Shown here piece by piece: positions 57,422-64,000 of a stretch of DNA of 64,000 bases (position 1 is the stretch's first letter; each line of letters starts with the position of its first letter). The notes below the pieces were generated by a model that saw only the letters and a list, made by a program, of their open reading frames with translations, searched no databases and was not told where the DNA came from. Source of the DNA: JAQAZP01 sp965531145 (GTDB taxonomy: Bacteria; Acidobacteriota; JAQAZP01); the NCBI GenBank assembly GCA_965531145.1, contig CBESOE010000002.1, positions 1-64,000 of the forward strand, in the 5' to 3' direction. Made by a program: the position numbers and the translations under genes.

Positions 57422-57450
57422 TATATAGGGCAGTGCACCGGGAAAGTCAA
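57422..57450 (-). promoter_or_regulatory. cysS promoter
   Basis: On the minus strand TTGACT (57445-57450), 17-base spacer, TATATA (57422-57427). The leader is about 70 bases, too short for a T-box. Confidence 0.7.
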
Positions 57451-57477
57451 TGGATTCTTTTGGTGGATTTCCGGGGC

Positions 57478-59325
57478 TCATTTCTTTCTGGCCACCACCA
57501 GGGTCAGGTCGTCGTGGGGTTTCAGCCCCCTCTGGAAGCGGCTCACCTCGTCGAGGATGCCCTGGCAGATCAGGTCGGCATCCTGGTGACGGAGGTTGTG
57601 GGCTGTCCGGCAGATCCGTTCCTCGCCGAACTCCTCCCCCTCGGGGTTGTTGGCCTCGGAGAGGCCGTCGGTGAAGAGGAGCAGCAGGTCTCCGGGGCCC
57701 AGCACTGCTTTGTGGCTCTGGTAGGGTGCGTTCTCGAACAGCCCCAGCACCATGCCGCCGCCCTGCAACTCGCTTGAGGTGCCGTCGGGGCTGATCAGCA
57801 GCGGCGGGTTGTGGCCGGCATTGATGAACTCCATCCGGCCCGAACCGGTGTCCAGCACACCGAAGAAGAATGAGACGAAGCGGTTCGGCTCGGTGCTGCG
57901 GAAGAGCAGGTTGTTGATCATGCTGATCAGGGTGGCCGGGGCCAGGCCGGGCTGCATGGTCAGGGCGCGCAGGGACGCCTGCACCGAGGCCATGACCAGC
58001 GAGGCCGGGGTGCTTTTACCGGTCACGTCCCCCACCACCAGTCCCAGCAGGCCTTCGCCGCAATCGATGAAATCGTGGTAGTCACCGCCAACCTCATAGC
58101 AGGGCCAACTCACCTGGGCCAGGTCCAGGCCCTCCACTTCCGGCACCGAACTGGGCAGCAGGCTCTTCTGGATGTTGCGGGCGATGGAGAGTTCCTTCTC
58201 CAGACGTTCCTTTTCCACCATCTGGCTGTGCATCTGGGCGTTCTCCATGGCGGTCACCGCCTGGGCACACAGCGTGGAGACGAACTCGCGGTCCTTGTGG
58301 GTGAGCGGGTCGCCGGTGAGCTTTTTGCCCACCGCCAGCAGGTCACGCCGGGGCCCGCTGGTGCGCAGGGGGAAGAAGCAGTCCACCTCCCAGCGGCCCA
58401 GCAACCGTGCCAGGGCGGGGCTCTGCCGGCGGACGGCCGCCAGGTCGCAGTGCTCTCCGGCCAGGTTGTTCAGCCCTGAGGTGTCGATGCCGGCCAGGCG
58501 CTTGCGGTCCTTGTCCCCCAGGGGCAGGCCCCGCTTCAGGGGGATGGTCAGACCGCCGCTGCCGTCTTCGGCCCAGCTGAACACCACGCACCGCTTCACC
58601 GCCGTCTGGCCCACCAGGGAGTTCACCGCCACTTTGAGAATGTCCTCCGGATCGAAGGAGGAGACCAGTTCCCGGCTGACATCGAAGAGGCTCGAGAGCT
58701 GGAGGACCTTCAACTGCAGGTCGCGGTTCAGCCCACGCACCTCCTCGTAGACCAGCCCGTTCTCGATGGCGGTGGCGGCGATGGAAGCGAGGGAAGCGAG
58801 GTAGTGCAGGTCGGCTTTCTCGTAGGGCAGGCCGGTGGCCCGACGACCGAAGCCGGCCGCGCCGATGAACTTGTCCCTGTGCCACACCGGAACCAGCAGG
58901 GTCAGGCCCAGCGGCGCCAGGGCCGGATGGGTGAAGAAGGCGGCCAGGCCGCCTCGCGGCTTCGCGTCTTCACCCGCGGGCGCCCGAACCGGCCGTTTGA
59001 AGGGCCGCCGGATACGGAGCTGCTGGCCCCTGGCGCCGGCGGCGCCGGGCCCACGGCAGTTGCGGACGGTCAGGGTGCCGGGTTGCTCCTGCACCAGCAC
59101 CACGCCGGCGGTGGTCAGCATCTTGCCCATGGCGGTGAGCAGGAAGACGTCCAGGGTTTCCCCCAGGTCCAGCGAAGAGTTCACCGTGTCGGCGAACTCC
59201 AGCCGGGACATCATGGCCACGATGCGGGCGTGGAGCCCGCCGCCGTCACTGGGCGAGTCGGACTCACCGATGCGGACCAGCAGGTCGCGGCACAGTTCGG
59301 ACAGCCTGTCTTCCCGGGTGTTCAT
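57478..59325 (-). CDS. GAF-domain PP2C phosphatase (RsbU/SpoIIE type)
   Basis: A 615-aa protein with two GAF-like sensory domains (residues ~30-190 and ~205-365) and a C-terminal PP2C/SpoIIE domain from about 385. Metal-binding motifs are GGDYHDF and LLGLVVGDVTGKSTPASL, and FTDGLSEANN near the end. It should dephosphorylate a STAS anti-anti-sigma protein; the gene for one lies two genes upstream. ATG 59325 directly follows an in-frame GTG; either could start translation. It is the last gene of the three-gene switch. Confidence 0.88.
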   Translation of the reverse strand: MNTREDRLSELCRDLLVRIGESDSPSDGGGLHARIVAMMSRLEFADTVNSSLDLGETLDVFLLTAMGKMLTTAGVVLVQEQPGTLTVRNCRGPGAAGARGQQLRIRRPFKRPVRAPAGEDAKPRGGLAAFFTHPALAPLGLTLLVPVWHRDKFIGAAGFGRRATGLPYEKADLHYLASLASIAATAIENGLVYEEVRGLNRDLQLKVLQLSSLFDVSRELVSSFDPEDILKVAVNSLVGQTAVKRCVVFSWAEDGSGGLTIPLKRGLPLGDKDRKRLAGIDTSGLNNLAGEHCDLAAVRRQSPALARLLGRWEVDCFFPLRTSGPRRDLLAVGKKLTGDPLTHKDREFVSTLCAQAVTAMENAQMHSQMVEKERLEKELSIARNIQKSLLPSSVPEVEGLDLAQVSWPCYEVGGDYHDFIDCGEGLLGLVVGDVTGKSTPASLVMASVQASLRALTMQPGLAPATLISMINNLLFRSTEPNRFVSFFFGVLDTGSGRMEFINAGHNPPLLISPDGTSSELQGGGMVLGLFENAPYQSHKAVLGPGDLLLLFTDGLSEANNPEGEEFGEERICRTAHNLRHQDADLICQGILDEVSRFQRGLKPHDDLTLVVARKK

Positions 59326-59362
59326 CACGATCCGTGATCGATATGGTGCATGCGGCTGGCGG

Positions 59363-59836
59363 TCATTCGCCCCCTGCCGGCGTGGTGTCGGAGGTGCCGG
59401 AGGGAGTGCGGTATTTCCACATGCAGCACTCGTGCTCCATGCTGCCGCTCTGGTCGAACTCCACCCGGTCCATCAGCTTGTTCATCAGTGTCAGCCCCAG
59501 CCCGCCGCGGCGCCGCTCGGCAATGTACTTTTCCAGGTCGGGTTTCTCCACTGCGGTGAGATCCACCTGGTCGCCACCGTGACGGATATCGATGCGCAGG
59601 GCATCGACGGTGAGGGTGTAGCCGATCTGGATCTGGTGCCCGTCCTGGCTGGAGTAGGAATGGCGAATGACATTGGTCACCGCCTCATCCACCGCCAGGG
59701 CCATCTGTTCACAGGTCTTTTGGGGGAATCCGGCCAGCAGTGAGGCGCTGCGGGTGAGATTGGTCACCATGTGCAGATAGCGGGTGTCGCTGGGTATAAC
59801 GACTTCGATTGATCCCTGCTCGATGGATTTGCCCAT
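59363..59836 (-). CDS. RsbW-like anti-sigma serine kinase (HATPase_c)
   Basis: A 157-aa GHKL-fold protein. The N-box reads MALAVDEAVTNVIRHSY and the G2 box RRRGGLGLTLMNKLMD; the G1 box is modified (DIRHGGDQVD for DxGxG). It should bind ATP, phosphorylate the STAS protein and sequester a sigma factor or another partner. An ATG at 59836 is chosen as the beginning of the fold; the ribosome site is weak. No sigma factor gene adjoins it. Confidence 0.85.
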   Translation of the reverse strand: MGKSIEQGSIEVVIPSDTRYLHMVTNLTRSASLLAGFPQKTCEQMALAVDEAVTNVIRHSYSSQDGHQIQIGYTLTVDALRIDIRHGGDQVDLTAVEKPDLEKYIAERRRGGLGLTLMNKLMDRVEFDQSGSMEHECCMWKYRTPSGTSDTTPAGGE

Positions 59837-59942
59837 AAACGTGATCCCGCGTGATCTTCGCCGGTTACCGCTGCCGACGGCCAACCTGTCTGGCTGCTTC
59901 GGGGTCTGGCTGAAGGGTCTTGGGTCGAACCGCCGGCGTTCT

Positions 59943-60299
59943 TTATTCTTCTTCGTTGGAGAAGCTGCTCAGCGCTTCGGCCTCGTCTCCGAAAATCTTG
60001 TAGAGATGGGTGAAACCAAGTATGTCGAATATATTGAAAATGTTTTCACTCATATTTGACAGCTTGATATCGCCCTCGTTTTCCCTTACCTCATCGATAA
60101 CCCCCATCAGCGCGCCCAGGCCGGCACTTGAGATATACCTGAGATCTGCACAGTTTATAACGATGCGGTAAGACTTTCGTTCCACCTGTTCCTGAAGGAC
60201 CTGCTCAAAGGAGCGAACAGTGTGGGCGTTGATGAAGCCCCGAGGATAGACGAGGATCACGTCCCCCTCGGTTTTCAGATCCACGTTTAAATCCGCCAT
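59943..60299 (-). CDS. STAS-domain anti-anti-sigma factor (RsbV-like)
   Basis: A 118-aa single STAS domain. The phosphorylation site is in LRYISSAGLGALMG. AGGAG lies 7 bases before ATG 60299, setting the start. It is the first gene of the switch: STAS, kinase, phosphatase. In this type of circuit dephosphorylated STAS binds the kinase and frees the kinase target. The C-terminal tail is unusually acidic (FGDEAEALSSFSNEEE). Confidence 0.92.
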   Translation of the reverse strand: MADLNVDLKTEGDVILVYPRGFINAHTVRSFEQVLQEQVERKSYRIVINCADLRYISSAGLGALMGVIDEVRENEGDIKLSNMSENIFNIFDILGFTHLYKIFGDEAEALSSFSNEEE

Positions 60300-60349
60300 G
60301 AGCGAACTCCTAAATGCCACTGGTGTTCAGATCTGTCACAGAAAAGAAA

Positions 60350-60378
60350 ATCATACCGCCTCCCTCCGGCCAATGCAA
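60350..60378 (-). promoter_or_regulatory. Promoter of the STAS/kinase/phosphatase operon
   Basis: On the minus strand TTGCAT (60373-60378), 17-base spacer, TATGAT (60350-60355); start near 60343, leader 44 bases. Confidence 0.65.
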
Positions 60379-60390
60379 CCGCCGGCAGGG

Positions 60391-62454
60391 TCACTTCTTG
60401 TTGCGGAAAGCTTCCGCGCCGTAGCGCTGTCGCCGGCGGTCGGGCCAGACATCGGCCAGGTCGCCGGCTTCCGGTTTGGCGTAGTAGATACCCCGGCGTT
60501 CGATGCGTACCCGGGGAATCGCTCCGCAACCGGGGCAGGCCTGATCCGGGCCGGTGGCGCGGTGGCAGTCGGCGCAGTAGCTGAAGCGGGGCGAGAAGGC
60601 GAGTTGCGAGCAGAGGGTGTCGCTGTAGACCCGGCGGATGAAGCGCACCGCATCGGCGGTGGTCGGTGCGGCGTCCAGTGGCACCTCGAAGAGGGCGCCG
60701 CCGGGGAGGAAGGGATGGAATTCACTCTCCAGCGCCAGGCGCCGGGAGAGGTCCACACCGGCCTGACCGGAGACCCTCACCGAGCGGGTGTAGTGCACCT
60801 CACCGGCGGACAGTTCACCCTTGACCACGTGGCCCGACTGCGGCGAGTGGTAGCGCAGGTCCTTGCGGGCGAAGCGGGCGGGGGCCAGCCGGCTGAAGCT
60901 CTCTGCGGGGTGGAAGACCACCCGGTGCCGGGCCGACATCTCGCGGCAGTAGCCGGCGATGTGGCGCAGCAGCTGCAGGGCGCCGGTGTGGGACTTCCTG
61001 CCCCGGTGCATCTCGTGGCCGGTGTGAATCTGGACCATTTCATTGAGGCCGCTGAGGCCGATCAGGTGGCTGGTCCGGTCCAGGTCCAGCAGCGGGGCGC
61101 CGTCCCGGCGCTGCAGCAGCAGCGACAACGGGGCCCCCTTGCCGTAGGCCAGCAGCTTCTCGAGAAAGATCCGTTTCTCCAGGTGGGCGGTGGCGCAGAG
61201 TTCCAGGACCTCCTCCAGGCAGGCCCGCAGGGTTTCGTCGCTCCCGGCGGCGCGATAGGCCAGCCGGGGCAGGTTGACGGTGATCGCCTGCAGCGAGTGG
61301 CAGCGCCGGGTCCAGGTGCTGGTGCCGGCACCGGATTCCCAGGGCCCGAGATTGGTGACCTGCATGCCGGAGCCCCGGTCAAAGAGGAAGAGCGGCGTTC
61401 CCTGGCGCACGGCCAGCTCGGCGGCCTGGCGGAGAAAGCCGCCGCTGCCCGGTTCCCGGGTGAAGCTGCCGTCGAGGCGGATCACCGGGGTGGGGTAGAA
61501 GAAGGGGCTGCCGTCACCGTCGCCGCCGGCCATCACCTCCACCAGCGACCGGGCGAAGGCCTTGGCCTCCTTGCCATACTCCCCGTAGGGTTTACCCGTC
61601 TCCTCCCCCCCCGGGCCCAGCGCCGGGATCTTGCGCAGTGCCCGGGGGATGCCCCAGTAGACGTGCAGGTCGCAGAAGATCGGCCGGTTGTCCCGGGCGG
61701 CGGAGAGCTGGGAGAACTCGTAGACCAGGAACTGGGCCAGCTGGGTCACCTCACGGTCGGACAGCCCGCGGAGGAACGGGGCGAGGTAGACGTTGATCAG
61801 GTCCCAGGCGATGCTGTTGGAGAAGTGCCCCTGGAGGAAGGCCGAAAAGCGGGCCAGGTGGGCCAACAGCACTTCGGGCTGGCGGGCCGGCCGCGCGTTG
61901 GCCAGGGTGCCGGGGAGGCTCAGACCGAATTTCTTGATGTATTCCGGTGAGATCAGGCAGGAGTGCGGACGGTCCACCTGGCCCAGGTGTTCGAGGTGGA
62001 TGTCCCCCCGCCGGTGAGCAACCGCCACCCGGTCGGAAAAGAGCGAGAGCAGGGCGAAGTCCCGTTTGATCGATTCGGCCAGCGCCCGGTTGGTGGCCTC
62101 GGGGCCCAGCAGTGCGGGAGAGGAGGCCGGGCCGCCGCGGGTGATCAGGTTCTCGGTGTCGAACACCGGCAGGCCGATCCGGGTGTGGCGGGCGTGCTGC
62201 TGCTCGAAGCCGCGCTCGATCAGCTTGATGTCCACCAGCTCGCGGATCAGCGTGGTGGAGATCTGGCGCAGCCCGGTGCCGCCGATGGTCTCCTGGATCT
62301 CCCGGCTGATCTCCACCGCCACCGCCCGCGGCAGGTCGGTCTCCCGCAGCAGGGCGTTGACGATCCGCTGGCGGTTCCAGCGAATCAGGTCCTCGTCGGA
62401 GGTCTGGACGAAGAGGCCGCTGCCCGCCGGTTCATTCCTCTCGCGCGTGGCCAT
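60391..62454 (-). CDS. nrdD: Anaerobic ribonucleoside-triphosphate reductase-like protein
   Basis: A 687-aa NrdD-family protein that should reduce NTPs to dNTPs under anoxia using a glycyl radical. An ATP-cone-like region is at residues ~15-75. Family blocks include GDIHLEHLGQVDRPHSC, FFYPTPVIRL, CHSLQAITVNLPRLA and IGLSGLNEMVQIHTGHEM. A four-cysteine zinc site (CADC...CPGC) is near residues 630-647. The C-terminal radical site, usually R-V-x-G-Y, reads RRGIYYAKP (G655). No NrdG activase gene lies in the window. Identity of the family is clear; the radical site is atypical. Confidence 0.82.
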   Translation of the reverse strand: MATRERNEPAGSGLFVQTSDEDLIRWNRQRIVNALLRETDLPRAVAVEISREIQETIGGTGLRQISTTLIRELVDIKLIERGFEQQHARHTRIGLPVFDTENLITRGGPASSPALLGPEATNRALAESIKRDFALLSLFSDRVAVAHRRGDIHLEHLGQVDRPHSCLISPEYIKKFGLSLPGTLANARPARQPEVLLAHLARFSAFLQGHFSNSIAWDLINVYLAPFLRGLSDREVTQLAQFLVYEFSQLSAARDNRPIFCDLHVYWGIPRALRKIPALGPGGEETGKPYGEYGKEAKAFARSLVEVMAGGDGDGSPFFYPTPVIRLDGSFTREPGSGGFLRQAAELAVRQGTPLFLFDRGSGMQVTNLGPWESGAGTSTWTRRCHSLQAITVNLPRLAYRAAGSDETLRACLEEVLELCATAHLEKRIFLEKLLAYGKGAPLSLLLQRRDGAPLLDLDRTSHLIGLSGLNEMVQIHTGHEMHRGRKSHTGALQLLRHIAGYCREMSARHRVVFHPAESFSRLAPARFARKDLRYHSPQSGHVVKGELSAGEVHYTRSVRVSGQAGVDLSRRLALESEFHPFLPGGALFEVPLDAAPTTADAVRFIRRVYSDTLCSQLAFSPRFSYCADCHRATGPDQACPGCGAIPRVRIERRGIYYAKPEAGDLADVWPDRRRQRYGAEAFRNKK

Positions 62455-62483
62455 GGCTGCCCTACCTTCCCTGGTGACCCGGT

Positions 62484-62732
62484 TCAGCCCCGTTCTTTCC
62501 TGCCGGCGACAGAGAGCTGGAAGACCTCGATGCTGCCGAAGACGATCAACACCAGCCCCAGGCCGGTGACCGCTCCCCGGAAGCAGTTGTTCAGCACCAG
62601 CCCCTGGATGGCGGGGAAATGCGTCAGCAGGCCGTTTCGTTCCCAGAACACCGACCAGGGGCTGAACACCAGCAGAATACCCACCTCGAAATCGAGCAGG
62701 ATCAGCAGCAGGGATGCCAGTTTCAGTTTCAC
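62484..62732 (-). CDS. Small two-TM membrane protein
   Basis: An 82-aa protein with two membrane helices (residues ~5-24, LLLILLDFEVGILLVFS; ~49-70, AVTGLGLVLIVFGSIEVF). GTG 62732 begins just before the first helix; a longer version from 62837 is possible. It lies 29 bp upstream of nrdD on the same strand. No family is recognised. Confidence 0.5.
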   Translation of the reverse strand: MKLKLASLLLILLDFEVGILLVFSPWSVFWERNGLLTHFPAIQGLVLNNCFRGAVTGLGLVLIVFGSIEVFQLSVAGRKERG

Positions 62733-62902
62733 GGCGGTTGATTCCGTTCTGCCGGCTCGGCGTGAGTCTGCTCGATGGGGGGAACGTGCGAGTTCCGGGT
62801 CAGAGTTCACCGTCGATGATAATGCCTCCGCCACCACGGGTTCAACCCCGGCCGTTGCCGTGTGTTAAAATGCGGTTTTCCATGAACGGACAGGGGTGGA
62901 GC

Positions 62903-63829
62903 ATGACGGCAGAGATTCTGAACGGCAAACTGATCGCCGGTGATATCCGCGAAGAGGTCCGGGCGGAAGTGGACCGGCTGCTGGCGGACGGCTCCGCGGT
63001 GCCCGGCCTGGGAGTGGTGCTGGTGGGCGAAGACCCGGCCTCGGCGATCTACGTGCGGAACAAGGAAAAGGCCTGTGCCGAGGCGGGCATACATTCCGAG
63101 ACCCTGCGTCTTCCCGCGGACTCGGCGGAGCAGGAGGTGCTCGATGCGGTGCTGGAATACAACCGGCGGCCCGACACCCACGGCATCCTGGTCCAACTGC
63201 CGCTGCCGGCCGGGATGAATCCCGACCAGGTGATCGGGGCCATCGACCCGGACAAGGACGTGGATGGATTCCACCCGGTGAATGTGGGAAACCTCTGCCT
63301 CGGCCGCCGGGGATTCGTCCCCTGCACCCCGGGGGGGATCATGGAATTGCTCCGGCGTTGCGACATCGGGGTGGAGGGCCGCCGGGCCGTGGTGCTCGGC
63401 CGCAGCAACATCGTCGGCCGGCCCATGGCCCTGCTGCTGCAGCACGCCAACGCCACGGTGACCGTCTGCCATTCCCGCACGGCGAACCTGCCCGCCGTGG
63501 CGGCCGAAGCCGATATCCTGGTGGCCGCCCTGGGCCGGCCGGCGATGATCACCGGCGAGTATATCAAGCCGGGTGCCGTGGTGATCGACGTGGGAATCAA
63601 CCGCATCGAGGACCCGGCCCTGGCCCGGGATTGCTTCAGCCACAAGCCCAAGCGGCTGGCGGCCTTCGAGCGCAAGGGGCACACCCTGGTGGGTGACGTT
63701 CACCCACGACACGCCTCGGAGAAGGCCGGGGCCTGGACCCCGGTGCCCGGGGGGGTTGGCCCGTTGACCATCGCCATGCTGTTGCACGGCACCCTCCGGG
63801 CGATGAAACACCAGACCGGCAGGGAGTGA
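62903..63829 (+). CDS. folD: Methylenetetrahydrofolate dehydrogenase/cyclohydrolase
   Basis: A 308-aa bifunctional enzyme of one-carbon metabolism (NADP-dependent dehydrogenase and cyclohydrolase). The catalytic YVRNKEKAC (Tyr and Lys) is near residues 51-59. Other family blocks are HGILVQLPLPAG, DKDVDGFHPVNVG, FVPCTPGGI and VVLGRSNIVGRPMALLL. ATG 62903 aligns with the normal N-terminus. It is followed 28 bp downstream by coaE. Confidence 0.95.
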   Translation: MTAEILNGKLIAGDIREEVRAEVDRLLADGSAVPGLGVVLVGEDPASAIYVRNKEKACAEAGIHSETLRLPADSAEQEVLDAVLEYNRRPDTHGILVQLPLPAGMNPDQVIGAIDPDKDVDGFHPVNVGNLCLGRRGFVPCTPGGIMELLRRCDIGVEGRRAVVLGRSNIVGRPMALLLQHANATVTVCHSRTANLPAVAAEADILVAALGRPAMITGEYIKPGAVVIDVGINRIEDPALARDCFSHKPKRLAAFERKGHTLVGDVHPRHASEKAGAWTPVPGGVGPLTIAMLLHGTLRAMKHQTGRE

Positions 63830-63857
63830 CCGCCCTGGCGGCGGAGCGGGGGAGACT

Positions 63858-64000
63858 ATGCTCACCGTGGGCCTCACCGGCGGGATCGGCTGTGGCAAAT
63901 CCGAAGTGGCCGCCGTGCTGCAGGAGCGCGGCTGTCTCGTCTTTGACGCCGATCTGATCGCCAGGAAGCTGCTCGAGCCGGGGACCGAGCTGTTCCGGCG
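63858..64000 (+). CDS. coaE: Dephospho-CoA kinase, 5' part
   Basis: The first 47 codons of a P-loop kinase that phosphorylates dephospho-CoA in the last step of CoA synthesis. It opens with MLTVGLTGGIGCGKS (Walker A), then the CoaE motif VFDADLIARKLLEPG. GGGGGAG precedes the ATG. The gene runs off the window. Confidence 0.9.
   Translation, partial: MLTVGLTGGIGCGKSEVAAVLQERGCLVFDADLIARKLLEPGTELFR

Overview
The window is about 64 kb of high-GC bacterial chromosome (roughly two thirds G+C by eye). It holds about 50 protein genes, three tRNA genes and no rRNA, IS element, prophage or CRISPR array. Signal peptides, lipoboxes, MurJ and a Spy/CpxP-like periplasmic protein indicate a two-membrane (Gram-negative-type) cell. 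Anaerobic ribonucleotide reductase (NrdD), an NDP-forming acyl-CoA synthetase, a sigma-54 regulator, secreted FG-GAP/DGDG repeat proteins and an RsbU/W/V-type switch suggest an anaerobic or facultative member of a Deltaproteobacteria- or FCB/Krumholzibacteria-like lineage. I cannot place it more precisely from sequence alone.

Layout. 0-4.7 kb (+): MsbA-like ABC exporter, DUF4136 lipoprotein, dihydroorotate-dehydrogenase-like protein, YpdA-like reductase. 4.8-12.4 kb (-): secreted peptidylarginine-deiminase-like enzyme, then an operon of an M1-peptidase-fold protein with a destroyed zinc site, a PaaI thioesterase, RlmH and a radical SAM protein. 12.5 kb (+): DUF4143 ATPase with an apparently leaderless promoter. 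13.8-18.2 kb (-): HADH-ECH fusion and NDP-forming acyl-CoA synthetase. 18.3-20.8 kb: a sigma-54 activator divergent from a pentapeptide-repeat gene that carries a near-consensus sigma-54 promoter. 20.7-27 kb: GT-C membrane protein, TPR lipoprotein, MurJ, HAD phosphatase, TerB-like protein. 27-36 kb: secreted repeat proteins (one broken), an ABC substrate-binding lipoprotein, a GT-C protein, an FGE-like protein and an M30-like metalloprotease. 36-42.6 kb: RlmI-like methyltransferase, sulfatase-fold enzyme, double-ACT protein, and a split lysine-ketoglutarate reductase/saccharopine dehydrogenase pair. 42.8-47.7 kb: YeiH-type transporter with a small membrane partner, SGNH hydrolase, tRNA-Leu/Cys/Gly cluster, metallophosphoesterase. 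47.9-53.8 kb: GlgB, GH57/DUF3536, cupin, YcgN and YraN proteins. 53.8-64 kb: Spy-like protein, anti-sigma and ECF sigma, CysS, RsbU/W/V-like switch, NrdD, FolD and the start of CoaE.

How the genes work together. The clearest units are: acyl-CoA metabolism (NDP-forming synthetase plus beta-oxidation fusion from one promoter); lysine catabolism through saccharopine; glycogen/alpha-glucan handling (GlgB facing GH57); two envelope or stress signalling circuits (ECF sigma/anti-sigma/Spy-like; STAS/kinase/PP2C); and a compact sigma-54 activator/promoter/pentapeptide module. Several promoters fit TTGACA-N17-TATAAT closely, so housekeeping transcription looks conventional. The strongest candidates for something new are the sigma-54 module with a degenerate DHH-like sensor, an exact 171-bp repeat module shared by two secreted proteins, and a possible structured RNA in the tRNA cluster.
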